Part shown: positions 33,037-41,194 of the stretch, one piece after another
Layout: every line of letters begins with the position of its first letter
How positions within the stretch are numbered: the first letter of the stretch is position 1
Assembly (NCBI GenBank): GCA_903844735.1
Contig: CAIMUX010000103.1
Coordinates: forward strand, 62,001 to 126,000
DNA from: Candidatus Eiseniibacteriota bacterium
GTDB lineage: Bacteria; Eisenbacteria; RBG-16-71-46; CAIMUX01
Length of the DNA stretch: 64,000 bases
Reading direction: 5' to 3'
Program-made: the position numbers and the translations under genes
The notes under the pieces: generated by a model
What the model was told of the DNA's origin: nothing
Database searches by the model: none
Seen by the model: the letters and a program-made list of their open reading frames with translations, nothing else

Positions 33037-35889
33037 ATGATGGTACCCCTGTTGCCGCTGCTTGCCACGGCACCGACCTCGTTTTCCGCCGTTCGTTCCG
33101 ACGTCACATTGAGTGCCGTCGAGACCGTGATCCCCGCCCCGGGGGAGTTCGCCACGTTCGCCTGTCGGGCCGAGTACCGGCCCGACTCGCCATCGGGCCC
33201 TTGCCGCCTGCTGGTTCGATTTCAGGCGCCGAACGGGTGGCACGCGGTGTCGTCCGAACGCGCCGTCAGCGTGGAGCCCGGCGAAGGGCTGGTCGTGCCG
33301 TTCACCGCCTGGGTACCGCCACAGGCCTCTTCCGACACACTGCACACCGCGCGGTTCACTCTCTCTTCGCTGCCGGACTCGTCTCTCCTGGCTGTGGTCG
33401 AGAGCGGATTGCGGGTGCGGACCACGTACGGGTTGAAGCTCGAATCCTCCACCGAAAAACTGGAACTGCGGGCCGGCGAGAAGGCGAGCTTTACCGTGAC
33501 GGTACGGAATACCGGTAACAACACCGACACGTTCCGGCTGGAGACCGAGTCGTCGCCTTTGTGGTCGGTCGTCTTGGACTCGGCGGAGGTCGTGGTGCCG
33601 GCGGGGGCGACGTCCGCGGTTGCGGTGATCGTAGGGGTGCCATCCGGAACGCGGGCGGGGACCATGCACCTGATCGGCCTATCGGCGGTGTCGGAGGGCG
33701 CCGAGCGGTCATGGCTCGATAGACAGCCGAGCGAGCGCGTCGAGGTGCGCGCCTCGACGAGGGCGCCGAGAGAAGTGACGAGCCGCTACGCTCGTTTGCC
33801 GCTCGATGCTGAGATTTCCGCCGGGGAGGTCGCGCCGGGTCAGCCTCGGGTCGGGTTGCGCGTCAGTTCCTCGGGACAGGTGGGACCGGGCACCGCGGTT
33901 CAGGTCGAAGCCGACCTGGCCTCCGGGCCGCGCGCGGACGCGGGCAATGCATGGCAGAACCAGCTCCTGCGTGCCCGGGTGACGCGGGCGGCCTGGGACG
34001 TCTCTGCCGGCGACGTGAGTGGCGAATTTTCCGACCTGGCGGCGGCGACTATCTCCGGCCGAGGGATCGGGCTCACCGCTAAACAAGAGGCCTGGACCGT
34101 GCGGGCGCTCGGCGTTCGCAATCGGGGCGTTGGTCACACGCAATCGTGGGGCATGGGGCTGAGCCGGATGCTATCGAACGGGCCCCAAGTCGGGGGGGAT
34201 CTTGTCTATCGGCAGGAAAGTGTTGGAAGGTTCGGCGTCCGCTCCGATCGCTTGTTGTCCCTGACCAGCGGGTGGGACGCGCCGCACGGGGTCCGCTTGA
34301 ACGGCGATCTGGCGCTCTCCGGCACCAGCCTGGCGGAAAAAGCCTCGACCGGCCGTGCGGTCCAGCTCGTGGCCGATCGCGCCGGGCGGCCGGTACAACT
34401 GCGGGCGAGACTGTACGCCGGATCTCCCGGCTTCGGCGGGCGCACGCGTGATCGCGACGGCATGCTGTTCTTCGGTTCGTATGCCCCGAAGTCGAAGCCG
34501 CTCCGATGCTGGTCCCATCTGGAGAGTACCCGTGGCCGATCGTGGTCCACCGGCGGTTCGCCGATGGCGAAGACCACTCGCTACCGGACCGGCGCGCGCT
34601 GGGAGCGGCTGAGATGGCCGGGCCTGGAGGTGAGTCTGGGTGGGCTCGATGATCGGTCCGTACTGGGCGACAGTGCAAGATCCAGCACGCGTCACGATGC
34701 CGGGGTCACGGCCTCCTGGTCGCGCGATCGGTTTCTGGCCGCCGTGACATTTCGTGCCGGGGCGGCCCGGGATCGCTCTTCGGGCCGATCGGGGCCGATC
34801 AACAGCGCCGAACTCAACGCGGGCGGGAGCGTGCGGGACTGGCGGCTGGCACTCCGCTGGAATCGGGAACGCGACTGGGCTCCGCTCACCGATGCTTCCT
34901 CGACCACGCAAGCCCTGGCGGCGGACGCAGCCTGGATCTCGCCGTCGGACCGTTTCACCGGGGGCCTCGGTGTCAGCTCCCGCCGTATCGACGCAGGGCG
35001 CGCCGCCGCGTCGAAGAATGTCGAGTTCCGGCTGCAACCGCGTGGTGAGTACCGGCTCGGGGCGAAGCTGCGGCTCCGGCTGGACGCATTTATTACCGAC
35101 ATGACCGGTTCGACTCGCGTGGATAGTTGGCAGATTTCGTTCTGCTACGCCTCCGACGAAATGGTGCCGGTTCCGTGGATTCCCGTGCGGGGCGGCATCC
35201 GCGGCGTAGCCTTCCTCGACGCCGACGGCGACGGGGAGCCGGATGCCGGGGAAGAACGGGTGGAAGGCCTGGTGCTGCGCCTGGATGGCCGGCACCAGGT
35301 GACCGATCGAATCGGCGTATTCGAGTGGCCCGCGCTGGATCCGGCCACCTACTGGCTTGATCTCGACCGCGCCTCCATTCCGGCCGGGTTGGTGGTGTCG
35401 GCGACCCTGCCTATCGAGGCGCGAGTAGAAGCCGGTGAGGATCTGCCGTTGCTGATTCCGCTGCTGCCAAGCGGCGAAACGAGCGGGATCATCTTCCGGG
35501 ACGACAATCACGATGGTCAACAGGCTGCCCCGGAGGCCGGCGTGCCTGATATGCGAGTGATAGCCTGGCGGGACGGAAGGCAGATCGCGGACGGCATCAC
35601 AGACCGCCAGGGTCGTTTTCACCTGCGCGGACTCCCGGTAGGGGCCTACGAGCTGCGCATCGACCCCGCCTGGCTTCCCGATGGCTGGGTCGCCACCGGG
35701 ACGGGAGCTGCCGGGTTCACGGTCACGTCGGGGCGACATGTAAACCTGGCGCCCTTCGGTATCGGGCCCCGCAAGAAGCCGATCATCATCACCTACCCGG
35801 GAAGCCGCGTGCCTGAGGAGCAGGAGGGGGCGCCGCCGCTGCCCCCGCGAGACTTTCCCGCGGAGCCCGACCGCCGGCCGACGCGGTAG
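33037..35889 (+). CDS. Large Ig-like / predicted outer-membrane barrel / SdrD-B-like protein
   Basis: 950 aa. Signal peptide MMVPLLPLLATAPTSFSA. Residues about 20-240: two NEW3/Ig-like domains (VRNTGNNTDTFRLE, LDSAEVVVPAGATSAVAVIV). Residues about 270-700: alternating amphipathic strands with many aromatic/Arg turns (SRMLSNGPQVGGDLVYRQES, RYRTGARWERLRWPGLEVSL, VDSWQISFCYASDE), suggesting an outer-membrane barrel. Residues 710-900: two SdrD-B/Cna-B-like units (GGIRGVAFLDADGDGEPDAG and GIIFRDDNHDGQQAAPEAGV), then a Pro-rich tail. No FimD/PapC usher signature seen. As the last gene of the fibre-like run it is the candidate export platform or anchor. Confidence 0.75.
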   Translation: MMVPLLPLLATAPTSFSAVRSDVTLSAVETVIPAPGEFATFACRAEYRPDSPSGPCRLLVRFQAPNGWHAVSSERAVSVEPGEGLVVPFTAWVPPQASSDTLHTARFTLSSLPDSSLLAVVESGLRVRTTYGLKLESSTEKLELRAGEKASFTVTVRNTGNNTDTFRLETESSPLWSVVLDSAEVVVPAGATSAVAVIVGVPSGTRAGTMHLIGLSAVSEGAERSWLDRQPSERVEVRASTRAPREVTSRYARLPLDAEISAGEVAPGQPRVGLRVSSSGQVGPGTAVQVEADLASGPRADAGNAWQNQLLRARVTRAAWDVSAGDVSGEFSDLAAATISGRGIGLTAKQEAWTVRALGVRNRGVGHTQSWGMGLSRMLSNGPQVGGDLVYRQESVGRFGVRSDRLLSLTSGWDAPHGVRLNGDLALSGTSLAEKASTGRAVQLVADRAGRPVQLRARLYAGSPGFGGRTRDRDGMLFFGSYAPKSKPLRCWSHLESTRGRSWSTGGSPMAKTTRYRTGARWERLRWPGLEVSLGGLDDRSVLGDSARSSTRHDAGVTASWSRDRFLAAVTFRAGAARDRSSGRSGPINSAELNAGGSVRDWRLALRWNRERDWAPLTDASSTTQALAADAAWISPSDRFTGGLGVSSRRIDAGRAAASKNVEFRLQPRGEYRLGAKLRLRLDAFITDMTGSTRVDSWQISFCYASDEMVPVPWIPVRGGIRGVAFLDADGDGEPDAGEERVEGLVLRLDGRHQVTDRIGVFEWPALDPATYWLDLDRASIPAGLVVSATLPIEARVEAGEDLPLLIPLLPSGETSGIIFRDDNHDGQQAAPEAGVPDMRVIAWRDGRQIADGITDRQGRFHLRGLPVGAYELRIDPAWLPDGWVATGTGAAGFTVTSGRHVNLAPFGIGPRKKPIIITYPGSRVPEEQEGAPPLPPRDFPAEPDRRPTR

Positions 35890-36081
35890 GCTGAACTCCG
35901 TTTCCGCATGACTCTGAACCGTAGGTGGGAGCGGCCCGCGAGCCCTCCGTAGCGCGGAACACCGCTTTCGGGGCGGGGCACGATTGGTATGGTGCGGCAG
36001 GATCCGCGGTGCTATGCTCCAGGTGTCAATGCACTGCAACAAATTGAATTACCAATCGGTTGCCGTGCCGATCCAGGATCT

Positions 36082-36428
36082 GGGGGCGACCAGGTTTCGA
36101 CGGGGGAGGGGAGGCAGGGACTGCGTGCCGAGGTGCCGGGACCTCGTAAATCCTCTGGCAAAACGACAACTGCCAACACTGAATTGGCACTCGCAGCCTA
36201 ACTAACTGCGACGTCCACCGCGATTCTGTCTGCCGGGTCGTGGCCGGACGCTGTAACGGCGGGCTGGTCGGCTGAGTGCTCGACGATGCTGACGAGATAG
36301 TGCTAGAGCTGGCCCTTGGCGAATCCTGTCGATGGGAGCCGCCCGGGGCGAGATCAAATCATCGAACACGCACGTAGATGTCGCTGTGGAACTTCTTTCG
36401 GACGCGGGTTCGATTCCCGCCGCCTCCA
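36082..36428 (+). ncRNA. ssrA: tmRNA (ssrA)
   Basis: Starts GGGGGCGACCAGGTTTCGAC, the classic tmRNA 5' end, and closes with a tRNA-like T arm (GCGGGTTCGATTCCCGC) and acceptor CGCCTCC that pairs with the 5' end. The resume codon GGC at 36157 opens the tag frame GKTTTANTELALAA followed by TAA at 36199. Length 347 nt. CCA is not encoded. Partner SmpB is at 22943. Its 3' end is the integration site of the adjacent island. Confidence 0.96.
36157..36201 (+). other. tmRNA proteolysis-tag reading frame
   Basis: 14 codons plus TAA encoding GKTTTANTELALAA, added after the alanine carried by tmRNA. The LAA end is the ClpXP/ClpAP degron. Confidence 0.93.
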
Positions 36429-36512
36429 CACTGGGCACGCCTCCGGCGTGCCTGCTTCTAAGGAGGCGGGCTTCTCGATCCCCTTCGGGGATCTCGGGTC
36501 CCGCCGCCTCCA
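36406..36512 (+). repeat. Island-flanking direct repeat, ssrA side (attL-like)
   Basis: 107 bp starting in the tmRNA T arm. It matches 44495-44601 over its full length with a handful of mismatches. Inside, the tmRNA 3' end sequence occurs twice (at 36406-36428 and 36494-36512), separated by two perfect hairpins (GCACGCCTCCGGCGTGC and GATCCCCTTCGGGGATC). Confidence 0.9.
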
Positions 36513-36693
36513 CATGCTTAGTTCATGAGCCCCTTGGACTTACTATTCGAGGGGCTTCCTGTATCTCGTGATGTCTCCACGGCTTGCCGCCCTCTCGCGT
36601 TTCCGTGACTCGTCGTGTGATGGAAAGGTGCTGCGCCAAGGGAGCGTCGTGGTCCGAGCGCCGTCGGCCAAGCGGGAGCCGTCGGCAGATTCG

Positions 36694-36722
36694 TTGACTT
36701 TCGTGCTAGATGGCCGTATTCT
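36694..36722 (+). promoter_or_regulatory. sigma70-type promoter of the XRE-ImmA gene
   Basis: TTGACT (36694-36699), 17-nt spacer, TATTCT (36717-36722), about 50 bp before the ATG at 36773. The downstream XRE protein may autoregulate from here. Confidence 0.6.
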
Positions 36723-36772
36723 GTAATCGTTGACCTTGCGACTTGCGAGTTCGGAACTGTCAACGAGGGAAG

Positions 36773-37984
36773 ATGATCAAGGATCGCCTCAAACAAGCCA
36801 GGATTGCCTCCGGGATGACCCAGGACGAAGTTGTCGGAGCGCTGGCGGCGAAGGGAATCTCCCTGACCAAGGGGGGACTTTCCAAGTACGAGCGTGGCGG
36901 CAGCATCCCGAAGCCTTCAGTTCTCCGTGCTCTCGGGCGCATCCTCGGTGTTGATTCGTCGTATTTCCTGGAGGAGCCAAGCATCACGGTTCGGTGGCTA
37001 GCATTCCGCAAGGCATCTCGGATGGGGAAGGCAAGGCAGGAACGCGTCAAGGCCCAGGCGGAATCGGAGCTTGAGAGTCTCCTCGCACTTCGCCGAGCCC
37101 TCGATCCGGCCGCGACACCCGAAGATCTGCCGCCCCGAACGCGAGTGCGGAAGCTCGAGGATGCCGAGCTGGCTGCCGATGGGCTGCGTGAGCAATGGCG
37201 CCTTGGAGACCAGCCGATCGAGAGTGTGACAGCCGCCATCGAAGACGGTGGTGGGGTGGTCGTGGAGTCAGGCGGGGATGAAGACCTCTTCGACGGTCTG
37301 TCCGGCTGGGCCAATAACACCGTGCCTGTGGTGGTCGTGAGCCCCGCGGTGTCGGCCGACCGTCGTCGATTCAGTATAGCCCACGAACTGGGGCACCTCT
37401 TCATGGACACCGGCAAGGTCGACAGAGGGACCGAAGAGAAACTCGCGCACCGGTTTGGCGCGGCATTCCTGGTACCGGCGGCCTGTGCGCGCCGCGAACT
37501 GGGTGCGAAGCGCCGGCGTCTGGAATTTCGTGAGTTGGCGATGCTGAAGCAGAAGTATGGACTGAGCATGCAAGGGTGGATTCTTCGCGCTGCGGACCTT
37601 GGCATCATCGATCCGTCGCATGTACGCACGCTGTTTGCGGAAATGAGCTCGCGGGGTTGGCGGCGTGAAGAGCCGGTTGGCTTTGAAGGAAAGGAACGCC
37701 CGCAGAAGCTGCGGCAACTAACCGTTCGGGCCCTGGCCGAGGGACTGCTGACCTGCCAACAGGCAGAGCGGATCCTTCCCGGCGTCACCCGTGAGATGGA
37801 GGAGGTTCAGGTGGCCGGTGCCCTCAGTGCGCGATCGCTGTTGCAGATGCCCCGGGAAGAGCGGGATCGGTTGATGAAGCAGGCGTCGGCGCTGGTTGCC
37901 CAGGACTACCAGGACGGTGGTGCCCTCTCCGGCTTAGAGTTGCTCTCAGAGGAGGACCACCTTGACCGGTCCGTTGACGACTAA
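36773..37984 (+). CDS. XRE-HTH / ImmA-IrrE metallopeptidase regulator
   Basis: 403 aa fusion. Residues 1-70: XRE helix-turn-helix (LKQARIASGMTQDEVVGALA, GGLSKYERGGSIPKPSVLRA). Residues about 200-290: ImmA/IrrE peptidase with HELGH zinc site (RRFSIAHELGHLFMDTGK) and the downstream region EEKLAHRFGAAFLVPA. C-terminal 100 residues are helical and may act as an antitoxin to the overlapping MazF-like gene. Such proteins cleave or sense partner repressors in integrative elements (ImmA of ICEBs1). ATG at 36773 follows CGAGGGAAG. Confidence 0.93.
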   Translation: MIKDRLKQARIASGMTQDEVVGALAAKGISLTKGGLSKYERGGSIPKPSVLRALGRILGVDSSYFLEEPSITVRWLAFRKASRMGKARQERVKAQAESELESLLALRRALDPAATPEDLPPRTRVRKLEDAELAADGLREQWRLGDQPIESVTAAIEDGGGVVVESGGDEDLFDGLSGWANNTVPVVVVSPAVSADRRRFSIAHELGHLFMDTGKVDRGTEEKLAHRFGAAFLVPAACARRELGAKRRRLEFRELAMLKQKYGLSMQGWILRAADLGIIDPSHVRTLFAEMSSRGWRREEPVGFEGKERPQKLRQLTVRALAEGLLTCQQAERILPGVTREMEEVQVAGALSARSLLQMPREERDRLMKQASALVAQDYQDGGALSGLELLSEEDHLDRSVDD

Positions 37985-38324
37985 TCCGGTGCGCGCGGAG
38001 GTGTGGCTGATTCGGTTCGATCCGACGAAAGGCGCGGAGATCGGCAAGACGCGGCCGGCGGTTGTCGTGAACCCACCCTCCGTCGGGCGGCTGCCTCTGC
38101 GGATCGTCGTTCCGGTAACAGGGTGGGATTCCAGGTACGCCACGGTGCCGTGGCTTGTTCACCTGGAGCCCCGCCCGCGCAACGGCCTGACGAAGGAGTC
38201 GGCCGCGGATTGCTTCCAGGTGAAGTCCGTCTCGGTGGCAAGGTTCAGTTCCAAGATCGGAGTTGTGAGTGGCGAGGAGATCGAGGAAATCAGTGCGGCT
38301 GTCGCCCTGTGCGTGGGCGCGTAG
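37962..38324 (+). CDS. MazF/PemK-like endoribonuclease toxin
   Basis: 120 aa with MazF features: VRAEVWLIRFDPTKGAEIGKTRPAVVV (read in parts), LPLRIVVPVTGW, and the strand FQVKSVSVARFSSKIG. TTG at 37962 has GAGGA upstream; GTG at 37989 is an alternative. It overlaps the end of the XRE-ImmA gene by 23 bp, so the upstream protein's C-terminus is the likely antitoxin. MazF toxins cut mRNA at short motifs. Confidence 0.9.
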   Translation: MTGPLTTNPVRAEVWLIRFDPTKGAEIGKTRPAVVVNPPSVGRLPLRIVVPVTGWDSRYATVPWLVHLEPRPRNGLTKESAADCFQVKSVSVARFSSKIGVVSGEEIEEISAAVALCVGA

Positions 38325-38341
38325 TCCGTCAGATTGCGCCT

Positions 38342-40957
38342 TCAGACCTCCTCCTCGATGTGGCAAGGATCCACTCTGTCATTCTCGCCCGACGATTCCG
38401 CGGACGGCTCAGCAAGGCCCAGCGGCGCTTCTCCCCGCGCATAACCGATCGCTCGATACGTCCGCAGCCGCTTCTCGAACATGCGAAGTAGCATGGGCAC
38501 CTCGCGGTCCACGTAGTCGTAGATCCGGACTTCTTTCTTGCCGGGATGCAGCCGGTGAAGGCGACCGGTGTACTGCACCAACGTTCCCTTCCACGAGATA
38601 GGCATGGCCAGAAACAGCGTGTCCAGTCTGGCGTCGTCGAACCCCTCGCCGATGTATCGCCCGGTCGCGAGGACGAGATGTCCATCGCCGTCAGCCCGTT
38701 CGGCCACTCGGGCCGCCAGTTCTCGCCGCTCCTTCACCTTCATGCCGCCGTGGAGAACGGTGACGCGTCGAGTCGTACGGCGCAATCGTTCGGTGAAGTA
38801 CTCAAGATGGTCCCGACGTTCGGTCAACAGGATGGGGGACCGTCCGTCATCCAAGGCCCGCATCAGGTCGCTCATGATGAGCGAGTTTCTGGTGTCGTCG
38901 GTTGCGAGTGCGGCATAGATGCCCTGGATGCCGGCCTGATCTGCCGTGCCATCGGTGCAAAACGCCGTCTCGCGGATGATGAGCTTGTGTTCGAAAGGTC
39001 GATGTGCGGCGTGACTCTTGGGATCGATGGCGAAGCGCACCGGCCCGAGTTGCATTTCGGTGATCGGATGGTGACCGTCGCGACGTTGCAGCGTTGCCGT
39101 CAGCCCGACCACGTAGCGCGCCTTCACTTCCGACAGGATTCGTTCGAATGACACGGCCGGGATGTGGTGGCACTCGTCGACGATGACCTGGCCGTAGGAG
39201 GCCACGCGGTCCTCGACAGAACCCAGTCGCGTGAGGCTCTGGATCATCGCCACGTCCAGCCGGCCGGTGAGCTTGCGCTTGCCGCCCCCGATCTGGCCGA
39301 TGTCCTTCTCCTCAATCCCGAGAAACATCGCGAGCTGGGTGATCCATTGGTCGAGCAGCGGCAGGCGGTGCACCAGTACGAGGGTGCTCCGCCCGCGGGC
39401 AGCGACGAGAAACGTCCCGACGACGGTCTTGCCAATTCCCGGTGGCGCGACGAAGACGCCGATATCCTGCGCGAGGAGGGCACGCGCGGCCTGCTCCTGT
39501 ACCGGCGTCAGCGCGCCGAGAAAACGGAACGCAACCGGCTCGCCTTCGTGACGTTGGTCTTCGGTGATCAGCGTCACACCGCACGCGGCAAGAAGGGCCC
39601 TCAAGTTCGCCAGACATCCGCGCGGGAGGCCCACGTGCTCGGAGAACTCCTCCGCGCAGTCGATCACCCGCGGCGTCATGGCCGTCGAGAGCCGCATCTT
39701 CTGCTTCTTGTAGAACTCCGGATTCTGAAAGGCGGCGAGACGCTTGATCTGGTTCAGGATGGGCGAGGAGAGTCCCGCCTTTTCGACGAAGACGCGCTGG
39801 GAAAGGACAGCGCGCACCTCCTTTGGCAGCGTTCCGGTGACGGGCACGAGAGACGGCCTACCGGAGGGCGGCCGCGCCCAGGGGACTGCATCCTGGTTGG
39901 TGTCGGATTCGGCGAGGCGCACGCCAATGACAGTGCCGCGGCGCGCCGCCTCGTGGGCGATCGCTTCCGCAACGACGGGATCCATGGGCACGACCGACGC
40001 CAGGTAGGTCCATTGCTCCATGTCGGGGTAGGGCTGGAGGTCTTCGTCGAGGAAGACGGTGTTGCCCAGCTGTCGCGGTTGATATTGAAGCGGCAGAGCA
40101 ATCAGGTTTCCGAAGCCACCGCTTGGCATCGTGTCCTGGCTCGGAAAGAGCCGGTCGTACGACTCCATGCTGAGTTGGTGGTGGCGGGTCATCGTTTCCG
40201 TGATCAGGTGGCAACCCAGCTTGCGGGCCGTGACCGCAGGCACGGGCGCGCTGAAGAAGAACCAGGCGTGGGCGCCGTTGCCGGATCGCGAGCGCTCGAT
40301 AGAGACTGGCACTCCGATCGAGCGGCAAGTTCCCTGGAAGGCGGACACGTCTGCCCGCCAGGATTGCTTGTCGAAGTCGGCTGCCAGGAACCAGCAGGTG
40401 TCATCCTCCAGGAGTGGATAGACGCCCATGACGTGGCGGTCCTGAAGGTGGTCCAGTACGGCCTGGTCGGTGACCGGGGCAAAGGCCTGGTTCGGACACT
40501 CTGTGCACTTTACCTTCGGGAGCCCGCAGACACCTGGCACGAACTTGTCCGTGCACAACGGAGCGTAGCCGGGCTTGCCCGTCTTCTTACTGACGAAACG
40601 AGTGGGGAACACGTCCTCGCGACCGCGAAACAGGGACCGGAAGAGGCGCACCTTCTCCACCGGGGTGGTCGGGACCGTCGCTTGAACGAGCAGGGAGCGC
40701 CGTGGGCTGACTACCGGCAGTGAGGCCGCCTCCGATTCCTGCCGGAGGGCGTCGAGGCGTGCGCATACGTCCGTACGATCGCGTTCAAGCTCGGCAAGCC
40801 GGGCTTCAAGCTCAGCGATCTTGGCCCGGGTCTCGTCCGTCGTTTTCCTGCCTCCCGTCCGTGTCGGCCGAGGTCTGGATACCGGAGAGCGGAGCTGCCA
40901 GCGGTGGCATGTCGGTGACGAGGAGACCGGCCGGCCTACGCGACACCGACACGGCAT
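38342..40957 (-). CDS. AEP primase - SF2 helicase fusion (AEP-TOTE-like), copy 1
   Basis: 871 aa as opened at ATG 40957, but the paralogue at 45209-46171 starts at a Met equivalent to residue 33, where this copy has CGG; the true start is uncertain. Order: coiled coil (RAKIAELEARLAELERDRTD), archaeo-eukaryotic primase domain with DxD (FLAADFDKQSW) and GxH (SGNGAHAWFFF), then helicase motif I (APPGIGKTVVG), DECH (VIVDECHHIPA), motif III (VVGLTATLQRRDG) and motif VI region (QYTGRLHRLHPGKKEV). This matches the fusion I recall as AEP-TOTE conflict-system proteins. It is the last gene of the minus-strand island operon. Confidence 0.88.
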   Translation of the reverse strand: MPCRCRVGRPVSSSPTCHRWQLRSPVSRPRPTRTGGRKTTDETRAKIAELEARLAELERDRTDVCARLDALRQESEAASLPVVSPRRSLLVQATVPTTPVEKVRLFRSLFRGREDVFPTRFVSKKTGKPGYAPLCTDKFVPGVCGLPKVKCTECPNQAFAPVTDQAVLDHLQDRHVMGVYPLLEDDTCWFLAADFDKQSWRADVSAFQGTCRSIGVPVSIERSRSGNGAHAWFFFSAPVPAVTARKLGCHLITETMTRHHQLSMESYDRLFPSQDTMPSGGFGNLIALPLQYQPRQLGNTVFLDEDLQPYPDMEQWTYLASVVPMDPVVAEAIAHEAARRGTVIGVRLAESDTNQDAVPWARPPSGRPSLVPVTGTLPKEVRAVLSQRVFVEKAGLSSPILNQIKRLAAFQNPEFYKKQKMRLSTAMTPRVIDCAEEFSEHVGLPRGCLANLRALLAACGVTLITEDQRHEGEPVAFRFLGALTPVQEQAARALLAQDIGVFVAPPGIGKTVVGTFLVAARGRSTLVLVHRLPLLDQWITQLAMFLGIEEKDIGQIGGGKRKLTGRLDVAMIQSLTRLGSVEDRVASYGQVIVDECHHIPAVSFERILSEVKARYVVGLTATLQRRDGHHPITEMQLGPVRFAIDPKSHAAHRPFEHKLIIRETAFCTDGTADQAGIQGIYAALATDDTRNSLIMSDLMRALDDGRSPILLTERRDHLEYFTERLRRTTRRVTVLHGGMKVKERRELAARVAERADGDGHLVLATGRYIGEGFDDARLDTLFLAMPISWKGTLVQYTGRLHRLHPGKKEVRIYDYVDREVPMLLRMFEKRLRTYRAIGYARGEAPLGLAEPSAESSGENDRVDPCHIEEEV

Positions 40958-41189
40958 CGGGGCCGGTCTTGCCGCGGCGCTTGAAGTAGAGCTCCTCGAT
41001 GAACTGCGGCAAGGGCAGCTTCCACGGTTCCTGTTTGTGGTTGTCGAGCTTGCCGAGCTTCGCTGGGTTCATCCCGAGTTCCCGTGCCATCCGGACCTGG
41101 GCGTCGGACAGGTGGTGACGCTTGCGCGCATCGATCCACGCTTGCAGCTTCTGGTTCGGCTTCTTCGTCTTTCCAGCCATCGAGATCAT
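40812..41189 (-). CDS. Small conserved protein fused to a HepT remnant
   Basis: 125 aa. First 80 residues are a small conserved basic protein (MAGKTKKPNQKLQAWIDAR, then HLSDAQVRMARELGMNPAKL and LPQFIEELYFKRRGKTGPD) with a helix-turn-helix look. The remainder (SRRPAGLLVTDM joined to GIQTSADTDGRQENDG) matches the two ends of the HepT gene at 46122-46514, with the middle missing, so the C-terminus is a deletion scar. ATG at 41189 follows AGGAG; 41180 is alternative. It overlaps the primase-helicase start region. Confidence 0.7.
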   Translation of the reverse strand: MISMAGKTKKPNQKLQAWIDARKRHHLSDAQVRMARELGMNPAKLGKLDNHKQEPWKLPLPQFIEELYFKRRGKTGPDAVSVSRRPAGLLVTDMPPLAAPLSGIQTSADTDGRQENDGRDPGQDR

Positions 41190-41194
41190 GTCTC

